A DNA stretch of 64,000 bases from Himantopus leucocephalus (Eukaryota > Chordata > Aves > Charadriiformes > Recurvirostridae): NCBI GenBank assembly GCA_003993805.1, contig RSEF01000017.1, positions 10,607,895 to 10,671,894 on the forward strand. The letters are read 5' to 3'. The position numbers were made by a program, and so were the translations under genes. The notes under the pieces were generated by a model that was given only the letters and a program-made list of their open reading frames with translations, searched no databases and was not told the origin of the DNA. This document shows positions 39,101-50,640 of this stretch, piece by piece (the first letter of the stretch is position 1; the number at the start of each line of letters is the position of its first letter).

Positions 39101-41575
39101 CAAAATTTTGTTCAAAGACTCCACCGAGAACATTTTGTTGTGACAGAATGGAAATATACAGCAGGAGCTGTAAACATTTCTTGACAGCTCATCACATTCA
39201 GATTTCTTCAGAAAAGATGCAGACATGATGAGAAACAAACTGGAAAACTGTGTCCTTCATCATTCTGTGCAGAATGACCAATCAAAGCAGGAAAATGTTA
39301 ATCTTAAGGGGAGAACTGATGCAAACTGGAGCACCACTTGTAGAAACACTTGGAATTTTTTCACCAACTTCTGAAAGATGTTTAGTAGCTCCCAGTCTTT
39401 CAAAATATTGGGAACTTCTACATCCTTTTATCTTGCCAGAGATACACTCTCTGTGGCTTTTTGACAGAAAGTTACCCTTTGGAAGGTACTTCCTTAATTT
39501 TCTATATTTTTTTATCAGCTGTGGCTCGAATTTTTTACCTTATATATCTGTGTTTGCTGAGGTGGGAATAGGGTGAGTACCTGGTGGTTATTCTGCACTG
39601 GATGGACAAAATAGCACGCAGATTTAGTTAGAGCTATACAACAGCGCAGAAAGCATTTCTGTTGTGCTACTGAAATACAGATTTGTTTAAAAGTTGTCCC
39701 CACGCATGCATGCTTGCAGGAACCCTTGAGTAGTGACAATAGCAATAAATCAAGTAAAGCTACCAAGGGAATTTTTCTTCATATGGAAGGAGTCATCTAT
39801 GACTATTTTTTTTAATCTTTTAGACACCGCTGAATTTCGGTTTCCCAGTACAGATAGCAAGGGTATGTTTTAAGCCAGGAACACTTTTTGTCTGATAACC
39901 CACATAAGTATGCACTTATATTTTCTTCACCTCATGACTAGCTACGGAGAAACAAGGTGGCACATTGGGACAGTGGATAGAAATGTGGAATAAAGAAAAC
40001 TAGCCCACCGTGAAAGTGGAAATAAGAAAACTGCACATTCCTATGCCTGGGGCTTCTTCGCACCTCAGTATCCTTAATTATGTTCCAGGGTATTTTGGCG
40101 TTCCTTCTATTTGCATTTAGATCTTTCATCAGGAAGTTAATGTTCTCAGAGCAAGTAAGATCTCAAACCCCATAAATCCTGATGTTTAATACGTTAACGA
40201 TTTAGAGATAAGTATTTAATTTTACTTTATGCATGACAGAGAAGCCAATGACAAATAGCACTGAGTAATATTTATGAGTTCCATGCCTGGAGGAATAATA
40301 AGCACCTTAAATTATTGTAAATTCTGACAAGGCACATACATTGAAGACTTTATAAAACTTTATACTTAATGCATGTAACTACAACACTGCTCTTCTCCCT
40401 GCCACAGTTCAGCTCCTGATACTTCCAGCTGCTGTGATCACAAAGCAGTATCTTCCAAGCTGAAACAATCTGTGGGTCTCTAACTGTGCTGCTCCATATT
40501 GCTCTGGCCTGCAGATTCCAGCTATGGTGTGCCATGAGAAGGGCAATAAGGAAATCTGTCGGAGTGCTATGAAAATAGCATAAGGTCATTACATGTCTAC
40601 CATGGCTAGAAACAAAATAGGGTTCTTCTTTCCTTCTTTTCTTTCATTATTTGTGTACTGATTACATGTTCTGCATCTCCCTCTCTGGAACACTTTGCAA
40701 TCCCTGCCCACCTACGACACCACGACAGGTTCCTTTACCAGTGAGCTGGGCATATCTTCTAGGAGTGTCCAGGAAGCATCTAGCACATAGTTTAAGGTAA
40801 CTCCAAATTCCTGTACATTTCCCATAAAGGTAATCAAACAAAGACCTGGTACAGCATTTCTATGCATCTCTAACTATTCAGCTTCACAAGTTTCTCAAGG
40901 CTTAGCTGCAGTCAGCAGTGATACTTGAAAACTGTGCTGGTGAACATCTCACAGGCATAGTGTTTGCTTGCTGAATGACAGCTGGAGGAAGAAACCTTAC
41001 ATGTCCATGAGCACAGCAATTTCTGTGAGCATCTTAAACCAGTTCAGCAACAAAGAATGAAGAGCTACAGGAATAGAAGATGGACTATAGCAAAGGAAAC
41101 CCATAGGAAGCCACTTAATTTCTTGGATTTTCAAGTGCAATCTTATAACTGGATTCAAAAGAACAGTCACAAATGTACATGAAGGTACCAATTCCTCTTG
41201 CTATATTTGGCTCTGATAGTGGTGGCAAATTGAAGCTGCCTTGGCAGACAAGGAAATATTTACAGATGCTATTGAGAAAGCCTGACAACCTTGTGCAAAA
41301 TGACACAGTTGACAATTGCTATCATTAACACCAGCTATACACTGCAAGACTTAAAAGATGTTTTCCAATGTACTACTTTAAAAGTACAGAGTAGCTGCCA
41401 GAATGAACGGAAAGAAACCTGCTGCATGAATAAAAGTGTTTTTCTCCTCTGTTCTAAAAAAAAAAAGGGAACAACAGAGAATTGTCTACTTTAACTCAAA
41501 TAGTTTTTCTTTGAAATACATGTTAGAGCAGAGGCAGTGGTTGGCACATAAATGGGCACAGTTGTGTGACTGGGT
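36191..41575. other. Non-coding DNA, no gene recognised
   Basis: No gene is recognised. Frames of 135 codons (37383-37790, minus) and 108 codons (39250-39576, plus) lack recognisable content. 40150-40340 is AT-rich and enhancer-like, with TTAATACG, GATAAG and TAATATTTATG words. No repeat is recognised. Confidence 0.5.
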
Positions 41576-41578
41576 TTC

Positions 41579-41588
41579 ATGACGTCAT
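41579..41588. promoter_or_regulatory. Palindromic CRE (CREB/ATF site)
   Basis: ATGACGTCAT is a perfect palindromic full cAMP-response element bound by CREB/ATF dimers. Its setting is not CpG-rich and no promoter is evident beside it, so function is uncertain. Confidence 0.4.
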
Positions 41589-43110
41589 TTAACCAAGCAT
41601 GATGAAATGAAAGGGGGTAGGAGGTGGGAATTTTCCTGTCTGGAGTCATGTTTAGACTGGTGAAGAGGTAGGTCCCCTACCTCTAAATACCATGTCTTGC
41701 CACCCATCCTTGTACCACTGCACCACATCAGCGCGAACCGTGTGCAGCCTGTGAACTCTGCACAGAAGGACGCACCAGACACACGCACTCGGATGTTCAC
41801 TTCTGCTTGCAGAAGAGCTGTGCTGGCAGGAAATGTAGTAGCAGAACGAGTGTCCCAGTCCTGCTTGGCAGGACTCCCTCCTCTCCTCCCTCATAGTAAA
41901 ATCAAACTGTTTGTTGAAAAAAAAATAAAACAAACGTTAAAAAAACCCACAACAATTCCCCAAAGCAAGCGTCCTTTTTCCTCTTTTCCTTAAGGGCAAT
42001 TTACACAACCTATACCTTGGATGGGACCTTTTCCAACAGAAGCTGAGTTTTGTTTTTACTCCGTTAATCAGGCGTGGCAGGAAACTGTTACCAGTTGTGC
42101 ACAATGCATCTAGTTTCTTCCCTTCTCAGTTCCAAATGTGCTTGGATTTATTAAGGTACAGAAGACTTTGAGAAATGTGATGTTGTGGGCTTGCCAAAAT
42201 AAACCACAAGCGATGATGAAGCAATAATGTATTTAACAAAGTGTCATGGAAAAGACAAGCTGCAAAATCTATTTTCTGGGCTGCTATCTACGCTTTACTG
42301 TCTGCAGCTGCATAAAACAGAATCCTGTGTATTTACTGAGTACTCTGTACACACAGGACTGCTGCATGAATTTATCCAAGTTTATGTGCTTCACCCACAT
42401 TCTGACCTTGGTTACAGTTCTTTAAGTTCTGATACCAACTGTTAAAAATATGTTGGGTAGAGAAATCTTTGGTCATGTCCATCCTTTGATAACAGCAACA
42501 GATCATTCTTGCCAATACCTTTGGAAGAGACCTTGTGAGCCAGACCTGGCCACAGAAGGAAGAAAACCCCTTGAATTCTTCAAATGCCAGTTCAGACACC
42601 AGGACATGACTGGCCTTTCAGAAGCAGCATCTCTAGGAGATGCCTTCTTGTAATAGTTATGTTCCCTTACTATGGGTGTAACATTCAGCCCTGATGTAGT
42701 GACGGATGCACTAACGTTTACGTTTGAATGGGCAATGGAATCCACAACTGTTATTTTTATAGCATTCTTCTGGATTCAGTCAAAAGTTTAGTTTTGTCTT
42801 ATCACAGTGCAAGACTTACAGGGAAGCAAGCACTGGTCCTGAAAGTAGAAAGATACAGAATAGTTGGCTCCTGCAGGAGAACAGACAGCAACCATTTCCT
42901 ACTACTCCCGTCGTATAACAAGTGTCTGAGTGTGTTGGTCTGCCCCTGCTTTGCTTCCGAGAAAATGCATAAAACATCTATTATACCTGGGTAAAAATGT
43001 GATTTCACTTATGCCAGGCCTCAAGGCTGTAAACTGTACTTGTGATAGGATCCTAGGTTATGACATTTAATTCTCCTTTTGATTTCCTACATGATTTTTT
43101 TGGCTATCTG
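41589..43110. other. Unique sequence upstream of a CR1 copy
   Basis: No gene is recognised. Frames under 100 codons occur on both strands without motifs. Confidence 0.45.
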
Positions 43111-43114
43111 TTCC

Positions 43115-43467
43115 AAAGGAAGATGCTGAACTTCGCTGAGGGGCAACCGCATTGCGCTCTGCAGCTTCCTGAGGAGGTGACATGGAGAGCTGAGCTCTTC
43201 TCCCTGGGACCCAGGGATGGGACAGGTAGGAATGGTTCAAAGCTGCTTTGGGGGAGGTTTAGACTGGGCATTAGGAAGCATTTCTTTACCGAGAGGCTGG
43301 TAAACCCTGGAACGGGCTTTCTAGAGAGGTGGTCGATGCCCCACGCCTGTGAGTGTTTAAGAGGCGTTTGGACAATGCCCTTAATACGGTGCTTTAACTT
43401 TTGGTCAGCCCTGAGGTGGTCAGGCACTTGGACTAGACGATCATTGGAGGTCCCTTCCAGCTGAAAT
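43115..43467 (+). mobile_element. CR1 LINE 3' end, plus strand
   Basis: The segment follows the avian CR1 3' region. It runs from the end of ORF2 (a GRFRL-IRKHFFTERLVN-like stretch at about 43254-43305) through the AGAGGTGGTCGATGCCCC and GTTTAAGAGGCGTTTGGAC blocks to GGACTAGACGATCATTGGAG and GTCCCTTCCAGCTGAA. This is a heavily 5'-truncated copy of about 350 bases in the orientation opposite to the 30.6 kb copy. It continues directly into a pentamer tail. Confidence 0.92.
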
Positions 43468-43528
43468 AGTTCCGTTCCGTTCCGTTCTGTTCCATTCCAT
43501 TCCATTCCATCCCATTCCATTCCATTTT
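43468..43528 (+). repeat. TTCCR pentamer tail of the CR1 copy
   Basis: About eleven tandem pentamers follow the CR1 3' end, starting as TTCCG and shifting to TTCCA. CR1 elements end in short tandem repeats, and this one has expanded into a microsatellite-like array. On the minus strand it gives the repetitive WNG/ME peptide seen in that frame, which is not a gene. Confidence 0.9.
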
Positions 43529-44975
43529 CTTCTTAGAAGAGGACCTTCCCTCTGCCCGCACTGCACTGGACTATGCTGCTGTGTGTAAGCTGTGCTAAGG
43601 GGACACAGGGGACAGGTGACAGATCTCACAGCTAGCCATGAGGGCCGCACGTGGTGCCAGGGCTTTTGTGGGGGCTGTGGCCTCCAGACTCTGTTATGCA
43701 CAATGTTGTTGGAGATGTCTAGAAACTATCCCCATGCCTAACCAGCGAAAGGCATGATGTTTGCTGCCTAAGCACTGTGCCTGCTATCTAACTCCTGGGG
43801 GAAATCCTTCTTCTCCTGCAGTCATGTCACTGCATCGCTGCGTGAGTGCCCTGCTGCCAGCGCTGCTAAAGCCACGCCACTGCTGGAACCCACAAACTGC
43901 GTTTCTAGAGGGAGGTGATGATATCCAGGTCACGGTGGCACAGGTCCTCGTAGTGCTGATGCACAGAGGCACAATGAGACATGATTCACCACTCCCTTTG
44001 GGTATCGCTGTGAGATGCGTGGTGCGGCGGGGATTTGAGGGGTTGGGCTGAGGAAAGCAGGAAGGACACGTTATTGAGACAGACTGTTTGATGCTGCAGC
44101 GCGTGCTGGCTGCTCAGCTGACACAGCAGCAAGCCCAACCTCTCCTCTCCCCTTGTTGATTTGTTTCTGCACTTGACATCTTCCCTTTCAGGACTGGTTT
44201 TCTGAAAATCAGATATAAATATATGTATCTAATCCTATTAATGTATTTTTAATTCTATTTTTTAATTGAGCAGTGGAGACCGGCTGTCTCTTGCCAGCTC
44301 TATCTATGTTCTTCATTTTGGGTGAGAGACATGTATATAAAGGCTCTTGAACAAATAGTAGCATTCTGTTGCACTCAGTGCCCATCTGTAACTCATTTTC
44401 AGCTCGTTCTAAGGCTTGAACTAATGAGTGTGCTGAGGACACTCAGAGCAAAAATAAAACAAAATTCAGAAAGTTGGTGAAACGCTGTTTTTCTTGGCAA
44501 CAGGAAGGAGCATGGACTGTCACGGGGAGGTGCCTGGTGGGCAAGGGAACCATCCTCCCATCGCCTGCAGACGGGCACCAGTGGCCGAGCACGCGGGAAA
44601 ACTGAGACCCACTCATGGGAGTGGGAGCGGTGCGTGGGCAAACCCCACCTCAGCTCGGTGCTGGAGGAGCACGCTGCCAGCTGTGTGCCATGCGTCGCAT
44701 GGGGACGTGCTGCCCTTGGGCTCCATTTCTCACTCTGTTCAGCCGACAACTGAAATGTTTTCTAATGCATTATTTCAATTAATGTGTCACTAATACAGAT
44801 AGTAACATTGATTTCTTAAATTTAGTAATGCTACCAGGTGAACGAGTCTTCATGTAGATGGGAATCTGTACTGCAGAAACAATGACAAATATGGAATGTA
44901 ATAATCCAATTAACAATAACAACTCTTGTGCGAGGGCAGCATAACCTCTAATCAAGATGCCGATTTAAAGTGCAT
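43529..44975. other. Non-coding DNA, no gene recognised
   Basis: No gene is recognised. 44500-44720 is a GC-rich patch with open frames on both strands of about 100-116 codons and no known motif. 44740-44960 is AT-rich. Confidence 0.5.
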
Positions 44976-45062
44976 CTATGAGGTGAAGAAATTGCCAAAA
45001 GTCACACAGCATCAGGAGCCCTGAATTCGAGTTACTAGTCTCTCAGCCACCTCTTTCAAAGC
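44976..45062 (-). mobile_element. MIR-like SINE remnant
   Basis: CTATGAGGTGAAGAAATTGCC followed by AAAAGTCACACAGC and GAGCCCTGAATTCGAGT matches the reverse complement of the MIR core. The known order there is CCTATGAGGT..., AACTTGCCCAAGGTCACACAGCT and GAGCCGGGATTCGAA. MIRs are ancient tRNA-derived SINEs shared across amniotes, and this copy is strongly diverged. The A and B box end is on the right. Confidence 0.55.
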
Positions 45063-47878
45063 CCATTTTAAATTTTTTCTCTTTTGCTGTCATCCTTAAA
45101 AAGGGTCTTACCGAAATCAGGGGCTTTCCAGGGCATACAGGTGTTGAAAGGAGGTCTGGCTGCCTTGAGCTTGGAAGGTGAGACTAGAGACTGTAATCAG
45201 CCAAATTGTTCTAAAAATAAACTTTTCTTTTCTCCCTCCTTGTTCCTACTTTTCTGTCTCTACTGTCAGTGCTGCCTCCACCCACTCCATACAAAAGAGT
45301 AAGCTCAACACGTAATGAGGAATAGAAATAGGAACACAGAGAGAAATCCTGGAGTATCTCACAGGGAACTTTGGGTTAAGATGATGTTTCATTATCAAAA
45401 AGAAAAGCTGCCCAAGGGTAATGAGAGGAAGGGAGAGAAGCCAAGAAAGAAAGTTATGAAAAATAAAGTCAAGAGCCCTTGGAATTAAACAGAGCTGCAA
45501 AGAACTTTTTTCTGCAGAATAAAAGGTGATGACCATTTTTTTGCGGTAGAACATTTCCCAGACTCATGTTGCTTGTTTTTCTGCCATGATTGTTGTGTGC
45601 TTATTTATACTCTTCTTTGGTCAGTGCTGTTTCAAACCATTCCTCTACCGTCAGGCTGAGTTGAGCTCCCAGGATTTTGCACATTTCGAACTATGAGCTA
45701 CTAAGTAGGAAGTTAGGGAGCAAACAGCTATTGAGAAATGAAAAATTTTCATGAAAAAAATTCAAAGCAGAACTGTGGAAGAAATGGATGATGGGACAAA
45801 CAATATTTTCAGGGATAAGCAGCAGTGATTACCCTTCTCAGCAGCGGTTCAGTCAAACTGATAATGATCAGACGTATGTATGGTCAGATGCAGGTCGTTG
45901 TGGGAGCTTGCAATGAGTTGGAGCCACTCAGATTCCCTGCACAGCACCAGCCCGCATCGCTGGAACATCCCCTTCCATTCGGAACAGCCGTGGGTGGAAG
46001 CTGCTGGGCTGTGCTGGTCAAGGTCAAGCACCTCAGAAATTGCCAACTCGTATGTTGCTGTCTGAGGCTGAGCACGGGGAGTCACTGGTGGGTGGTGGTA
46101 GCTGAGGGGTTGATAGCAGGGCAATAAATCCACGTTTGGGGCGGTTGTCTACTGCTATGGAAGGTCAGGTCCAGGCCAGGGGTCCAACAGTTTTTACTAG
46201 CCTCCACTTAATTTAAGAAAAATGAACAAAAAAACATAAAACATTTGGTTTGTTGGAAGTGTTGCAAAAAGATTTTTAAAAGCATGTTTCAACGCTTTGC
46301 TTAATAGGGATGCATAGCACTCTTGCCTTTCTTCTCGGTTTAAGAGGATGAAATGAGGATGCTGTCCCTCTCCAGCCTCTGTTAGAATGACTGAGTTACC
46401 TCAATGTGGAGGAGGGTTTTTTCAAGTGTTCAGAGTAAGGGCAGGCTGGTAACCAAGCAAGGTTTAAATCTTACAAGGCTGTATTTCTCTACTCTCCAAA
46501 CTAATGAAAGTATTTATTTGGGAGGAGAATTTCCCTGCACTCCCAAACAAGTGTTGCAAGAGAGTACTTATAACATTGCTGTCAGTGCCTTCTAGCGCTA
46601 AACCTAATTAAGTTTCTTTCATGTCTTGGAGGACTGCACATGCTTGCTTTCAGGAGGATGGCAAAGCGCCGGCACTGCCAGGAGATCTGTGTCAATGTGT
46701 GAGGTACCTCTGCAGTAAAAAGTAAATGACAGTCAGAAATTGGTAGCTGATGCTTATAATATAGACCCAAGAAGCTAAGATTGACATTTGCTGGCAGCAG
46801 GTTTGTTGTGGTTAAATATCTTTTTTCTTTAGCCAGGGAAAAATACTCACACAAAAATTACTTGATCCGCAGCAGAAGAATAGGATTAGCATCAGGAAGG
46901 GGTGTCTGGTGGCAGGCCTCCATGGTACGAGCTTCTGTTCCTGAATGGGATTCATTCTTCCCCAGCCGAGCCGGTGGGAAGTTCTTGCTCTTACAGGAAA
47001 GTGCACAGACCGCTGCAGTGGTGTTGTTTTTGCTCTCATGTTATGCCCTTTTGCAGGGGTCAAGAGTTCTTCCATAAAACTCACTCCAGGCTATAGGTCC
47101 TAGCATAAGTAGCCTATGTTGCCTGTCCTCCCAGAAGGGATTTTATAGATGGGGTGCTGGAGCACTTGTGAAATGCTTGTCAACCCAGCACTGTTTGCTT
47201 ATTCCAGGTTCACTGGAAGGAGACCTCGCTTCACTCTTCAGCCTGTCGTGGCAATTTTTTTCACACATTTTCTCTATCTTTTTTCCATAGCCATCTCTCA
47301 GTGAGATCTCTCCACCACTGCCAACCAGCTCTTCCAGGCTGTGCAGTCTGGCACAGAAAGAGACAAAGCCAGACTGAGTCATTTACAAAAACAAGGCGCC
47401 GCCCATTATTTTAGCACGCTGGAGTGGACTACTGCTGGGAGATCTCGAGTGCCAAACAATAAATGAATCCTCTCCGGTTAATCGTCACCCCTGCCAATGA
47501 GACGGAGGTTGGTCGCTCTTGCAATAAAGGACAAAAGTCTTTTCTTCTGCTCTTTGTTGCCCGTAACAAAGCTGGTTGGATGCAGCTGGGATCAGGCCCA
47601 CAGCTGATCCTCCTCTCCCCCGCCCCTGGGCCATTCCTTTCAGCTCAGCTGGGGTAGCCCGGACAATAGGGAAGCTGTGTTTGCTGCATCTCGGGATGTC
47701 AGGTCTATAGCTTGGACAGCCCCAGAATATGCGTGTATTCTCCCCATTGATGTTCAGGGGCTTGATACCTCTTTGTTTGGTTTGCTTTATTGAAAGGTAA
47801 AACGGAAGAAGGGATAATGGCCCTGCTTAGAAATATAGATGCATGGTGACATAAAAGGGACGAGGAAGGAATATTTCA
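45063..47878. other. Non-coding DNA, no gene recognised
   Basis: No gene is recognised. 46177-46205 resembles a hAT-family transposon end and is listed separately. Open frames of up to 102 codons have no recognisable product. Confidence 0.5.
46177..46205 (+). mobile_element. Possible hAT-Charlie terminal sequence
   Basis: CAGGGGTCCAACAGTTTTTA resembles the terminal inverted repeat of hAT-Charlie and MER5-like DNA transposons (CAGGGGTCC...AAACTTTTT). The opposite end and the 8-bp target duplication were not found, so this may be chance. Confidence 0.25.
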
Positions 47879-47879
47879 G

Positions 47880-47954
47880 ACCTGGGACCTGAATCCACGG
47901 TCCTCACGGGGGGCGGTACAGGCGGGGAGCTGCTATACCAGCTGTGCTGCCCCG
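47880..47954 (-). mobile_element. tRNA-derived SINE or tRNA-like remnant
   Basis: On the minus strand, CAGCACAGCTGGTATAGCAG (A-box-like, 47930-47949) is followed about 33 bases later by GTGGATTCAGGTCCC (B-box-like, 47884-47898). This is the spacing of an internal RNA polymerase III promoter. The acceptor and T-stem do not pair well and no CCA or clean terminator is present, so it is not called as a tRNA gene. Confidence 0.4.
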
Positions 47955-50640
47955 CTGCACGATTTCCTCAGGCAGGATCCTTTCCACAAAGCAAAGCCCC
48001 AGTCCGCGTTCCGATAACAGGCTGCCCCGGTGTAAGATATCAAGATAATCTGCCAGTTCCTCCTGGCCTCTGGCAGGTTGCTCTCCATGCAAGAGTGAAC
48101 AGGCAGGTCTGACTCAGCTGCAAGCAGGCAAGCCATCAGAAAATGATGATCAGAAAATAGCGCTCTCCATTTTCCGGTGTTGGAGCTTTGCTTCCCCAGT
48201 GTGTTTGATGTAGGTGCATTAAAAGTACAGCATAATTTTTTCCACTCTCTGTTTCTGTATTTTTGCGGTTACCTTTCTCCCAGCTCAGGAGCCAGCAGGC
48301 AGATCCTAGCATGTCCATTTTCTACCCACTTGTGCCTCAGCAAGAGCTAGAGCTAGCTGTGCAAGCTGTGCCTGTCTCGTTAGGACCTAACCTTGTTACC
48401 TGTTCCCCACAGCCTGACCTGCTGGGCCTTGTAAGGAAATCACCACACAGCATCCTCGTTTCCATGAAGCATACTGCTACCAAGAGCAGCCCAGCATCTA
48501 GCTACCTTTCCCACAGTTCATCATATGTGGCGGCTAAATTTCATTTATTCTGCATATCAATCTGAGAAGCGGTCTGCGTTCGCGCCTGCACTGGACACCG
48601 AAGGGGCAGTGCCCAGTGCTGTGGATTAAATAAAAATATGCCCTTTTCCAGGTCGTACCCAAGGAGCTGCAGAAAGCTCGAAACTGCAGTGATCTGCTTC
48701 CCCCTTCTCCCTGCTGCTGAATAACTGTTTTAGTGCCTTTAGTGCAGAGTAGGGGAGGCTGATAAGCATCTTCAAAGAGATCATTTAAGTTGTATTTACC
48801 TATGCGCACAAATAAAACTAGAGACAACACAGGCAACATCACATTCTCTGGCATCTAATGCTAAAGCTATGAATGGCCCTTAGTCCATTTACTATTTTGG
48901 AATAGTGTATTTCCTGATTTCTCAGGTGTCATTGGATTATTGATAGTTATTGTGTACTATCTGCATATCAATGCTTGTACTCCCTCTGTGAAAGATGCTC
49001 ACCTAGAAGCCTGTGGAAATCGAATACATATTCAGGACGCAAAACAATTCTTGCCTGATGTATTCAAACACAGCAGCAGAATTTCATCACCTACCTCACC
49101 ACCAAATTCTTTTCAGATCTTATCTTTTCCAGTCATAAGCTAAAAAAGATGCATGATACAATATCCTACCAGTGCTGCAGGGGATGTGACTCCATAGGTA
49201 ATTTGTGAGATAGATGTTGGGAGTGTCCCTAACTAAAATTGTTTGAGGATAAAATTACTGAGCACAGTGCTGAAATGGTGGATCACCCACTGGCCTGGTC
49301 TAGGGTTTCCAGAGGGCTTCTGGGATCGAGGTGCCAAAATGCTGCTGAATATCAATTCAAATTGTGTTTCTAATTCAATTCCATGAAACTCAACTAATCC
49401 TTCCCAAAACATTCCTTTCTGCTTTTGGATGGTGATTACATTAAAAATCCTATAGACTTTGATCGTAACAGACAACATTGCTACAGCAACCAAAGTACGA
49501 AACACTAACAACCGGGCTGACTGAAAAAGTCATTGGCATCTCTGATGCGCAGAGGGTAACTAGACCCAGAGGAAAGTCTTGTGCCTCTGTGCCCCGCCAG
49601 CCCACGCTGCATGGATGCTCAGGTCGAGAGCGGAAAAGGGAACATGTCAGGCCACAGGCAATTTTTTTCCCATAGGGGGTTTCTTTTATGGTTCTGCTCT
49701 GAGGATTCTGAGAGAGGCAAGAGAGGAGGGGAGGTCTGGAGATGGGGTCTGTGGCTGTAACCTCAGTTTTCACTAAAGCACTGAACATGCAATTATTTTA
49801 AGAACCAAACTCTCAGTGTGCGCTCTCTCATTGTCTGAATAATGTTAGCTCTCCCCTAGCCTTGCACTGAATTGACAAAAAACTAGGACTGAAAACTGAC
49901 TGAAAACCATCCAAAGTTTCACTGGAATCCAGGAAAGAAAGAGTTAGTCCACGGAAGTATTAGAAGAAAGAAATATATTTTCTGTATGGGACAAAAAGTT
50001 TGTGTTGGATTTCATGGTGAGCTCTATTAAGTGCTACTTTTAAAAGGTTCATTTTTTCAGATTCAGGGTGTTCCTGTGGCTCAGCTCCTTACCTATGTGT
50101 TGCCCCTGTTTGTTTGCCAGCCACATGGCAAGTGGTTTTTGAGCTCTTTATCCTGTTTATCTTCCAAGTGAGATCACACACAAGAGCAGGACGTAATTAA
50201 TACAATGGTAGCATTCTTTATTAGAATTCCATACATGCACAAAAAAAATCACTGTGATTGATTATAATATAGTGCTTTATAGTTTTTTATTGCAACTTAA
50301 AACTTTATTCAAAAGACGCTTTTGAAAGGGAGAAAGATTACAACTACTGCCTATGGCATCATCTGGTAACATTTTATTACTAGTGGATTATATACAATAC
50401 TTCACAGAAAGTTATTGAAGAATAAATTGCTCTTTAATAGGAAGTTATTAAACCACTCAAAATAGAATCTCAATGAGACATTTTTGCAAATTAATATTTC
50501 AAATAAATATTTCTACTATATACATGCTGCTGCACCTTTTTGTTTTGGAGTCAACATTTTTGAAGTTTAGACTCTAATGAACCATTGAGTTGCTTGTTTA
50601 CTATCTCAGTGCCATGTGAAAAAGGGCAATAATACATCAG
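47955..50640. other. Non-coding DNA, no gene recognised
   Basis: No gene is recognised. 50180-50640 is AT-rich, with TAATTAATAC, TGATTGATTATAAT and similar homeodomain-like words, and has an enhancer-like texture. Confidence 0.45.

Noticed and set aside
39250..39576. 108-codon frame preceded by an acceptor-like CTGTGCAG and followed by GGGTGAGTA
   Set aside because: The polypyrimidine tract is weak, the product is unrecognised, and such pairings are common in AT-rich DNA.
43441..43701. Minus-strand frame with repeated WNG/ME peptides
   Set aside because: It is the translation of the CR1 pentamer tail, not a repeat protein.
47880..47954. Functional tRNA gene on the minus strand
   Set aside because: The A- and B-box words are present, but the acceptor stem and T-stem do not pair and no terminator follows, so a SINE remnant fits better.
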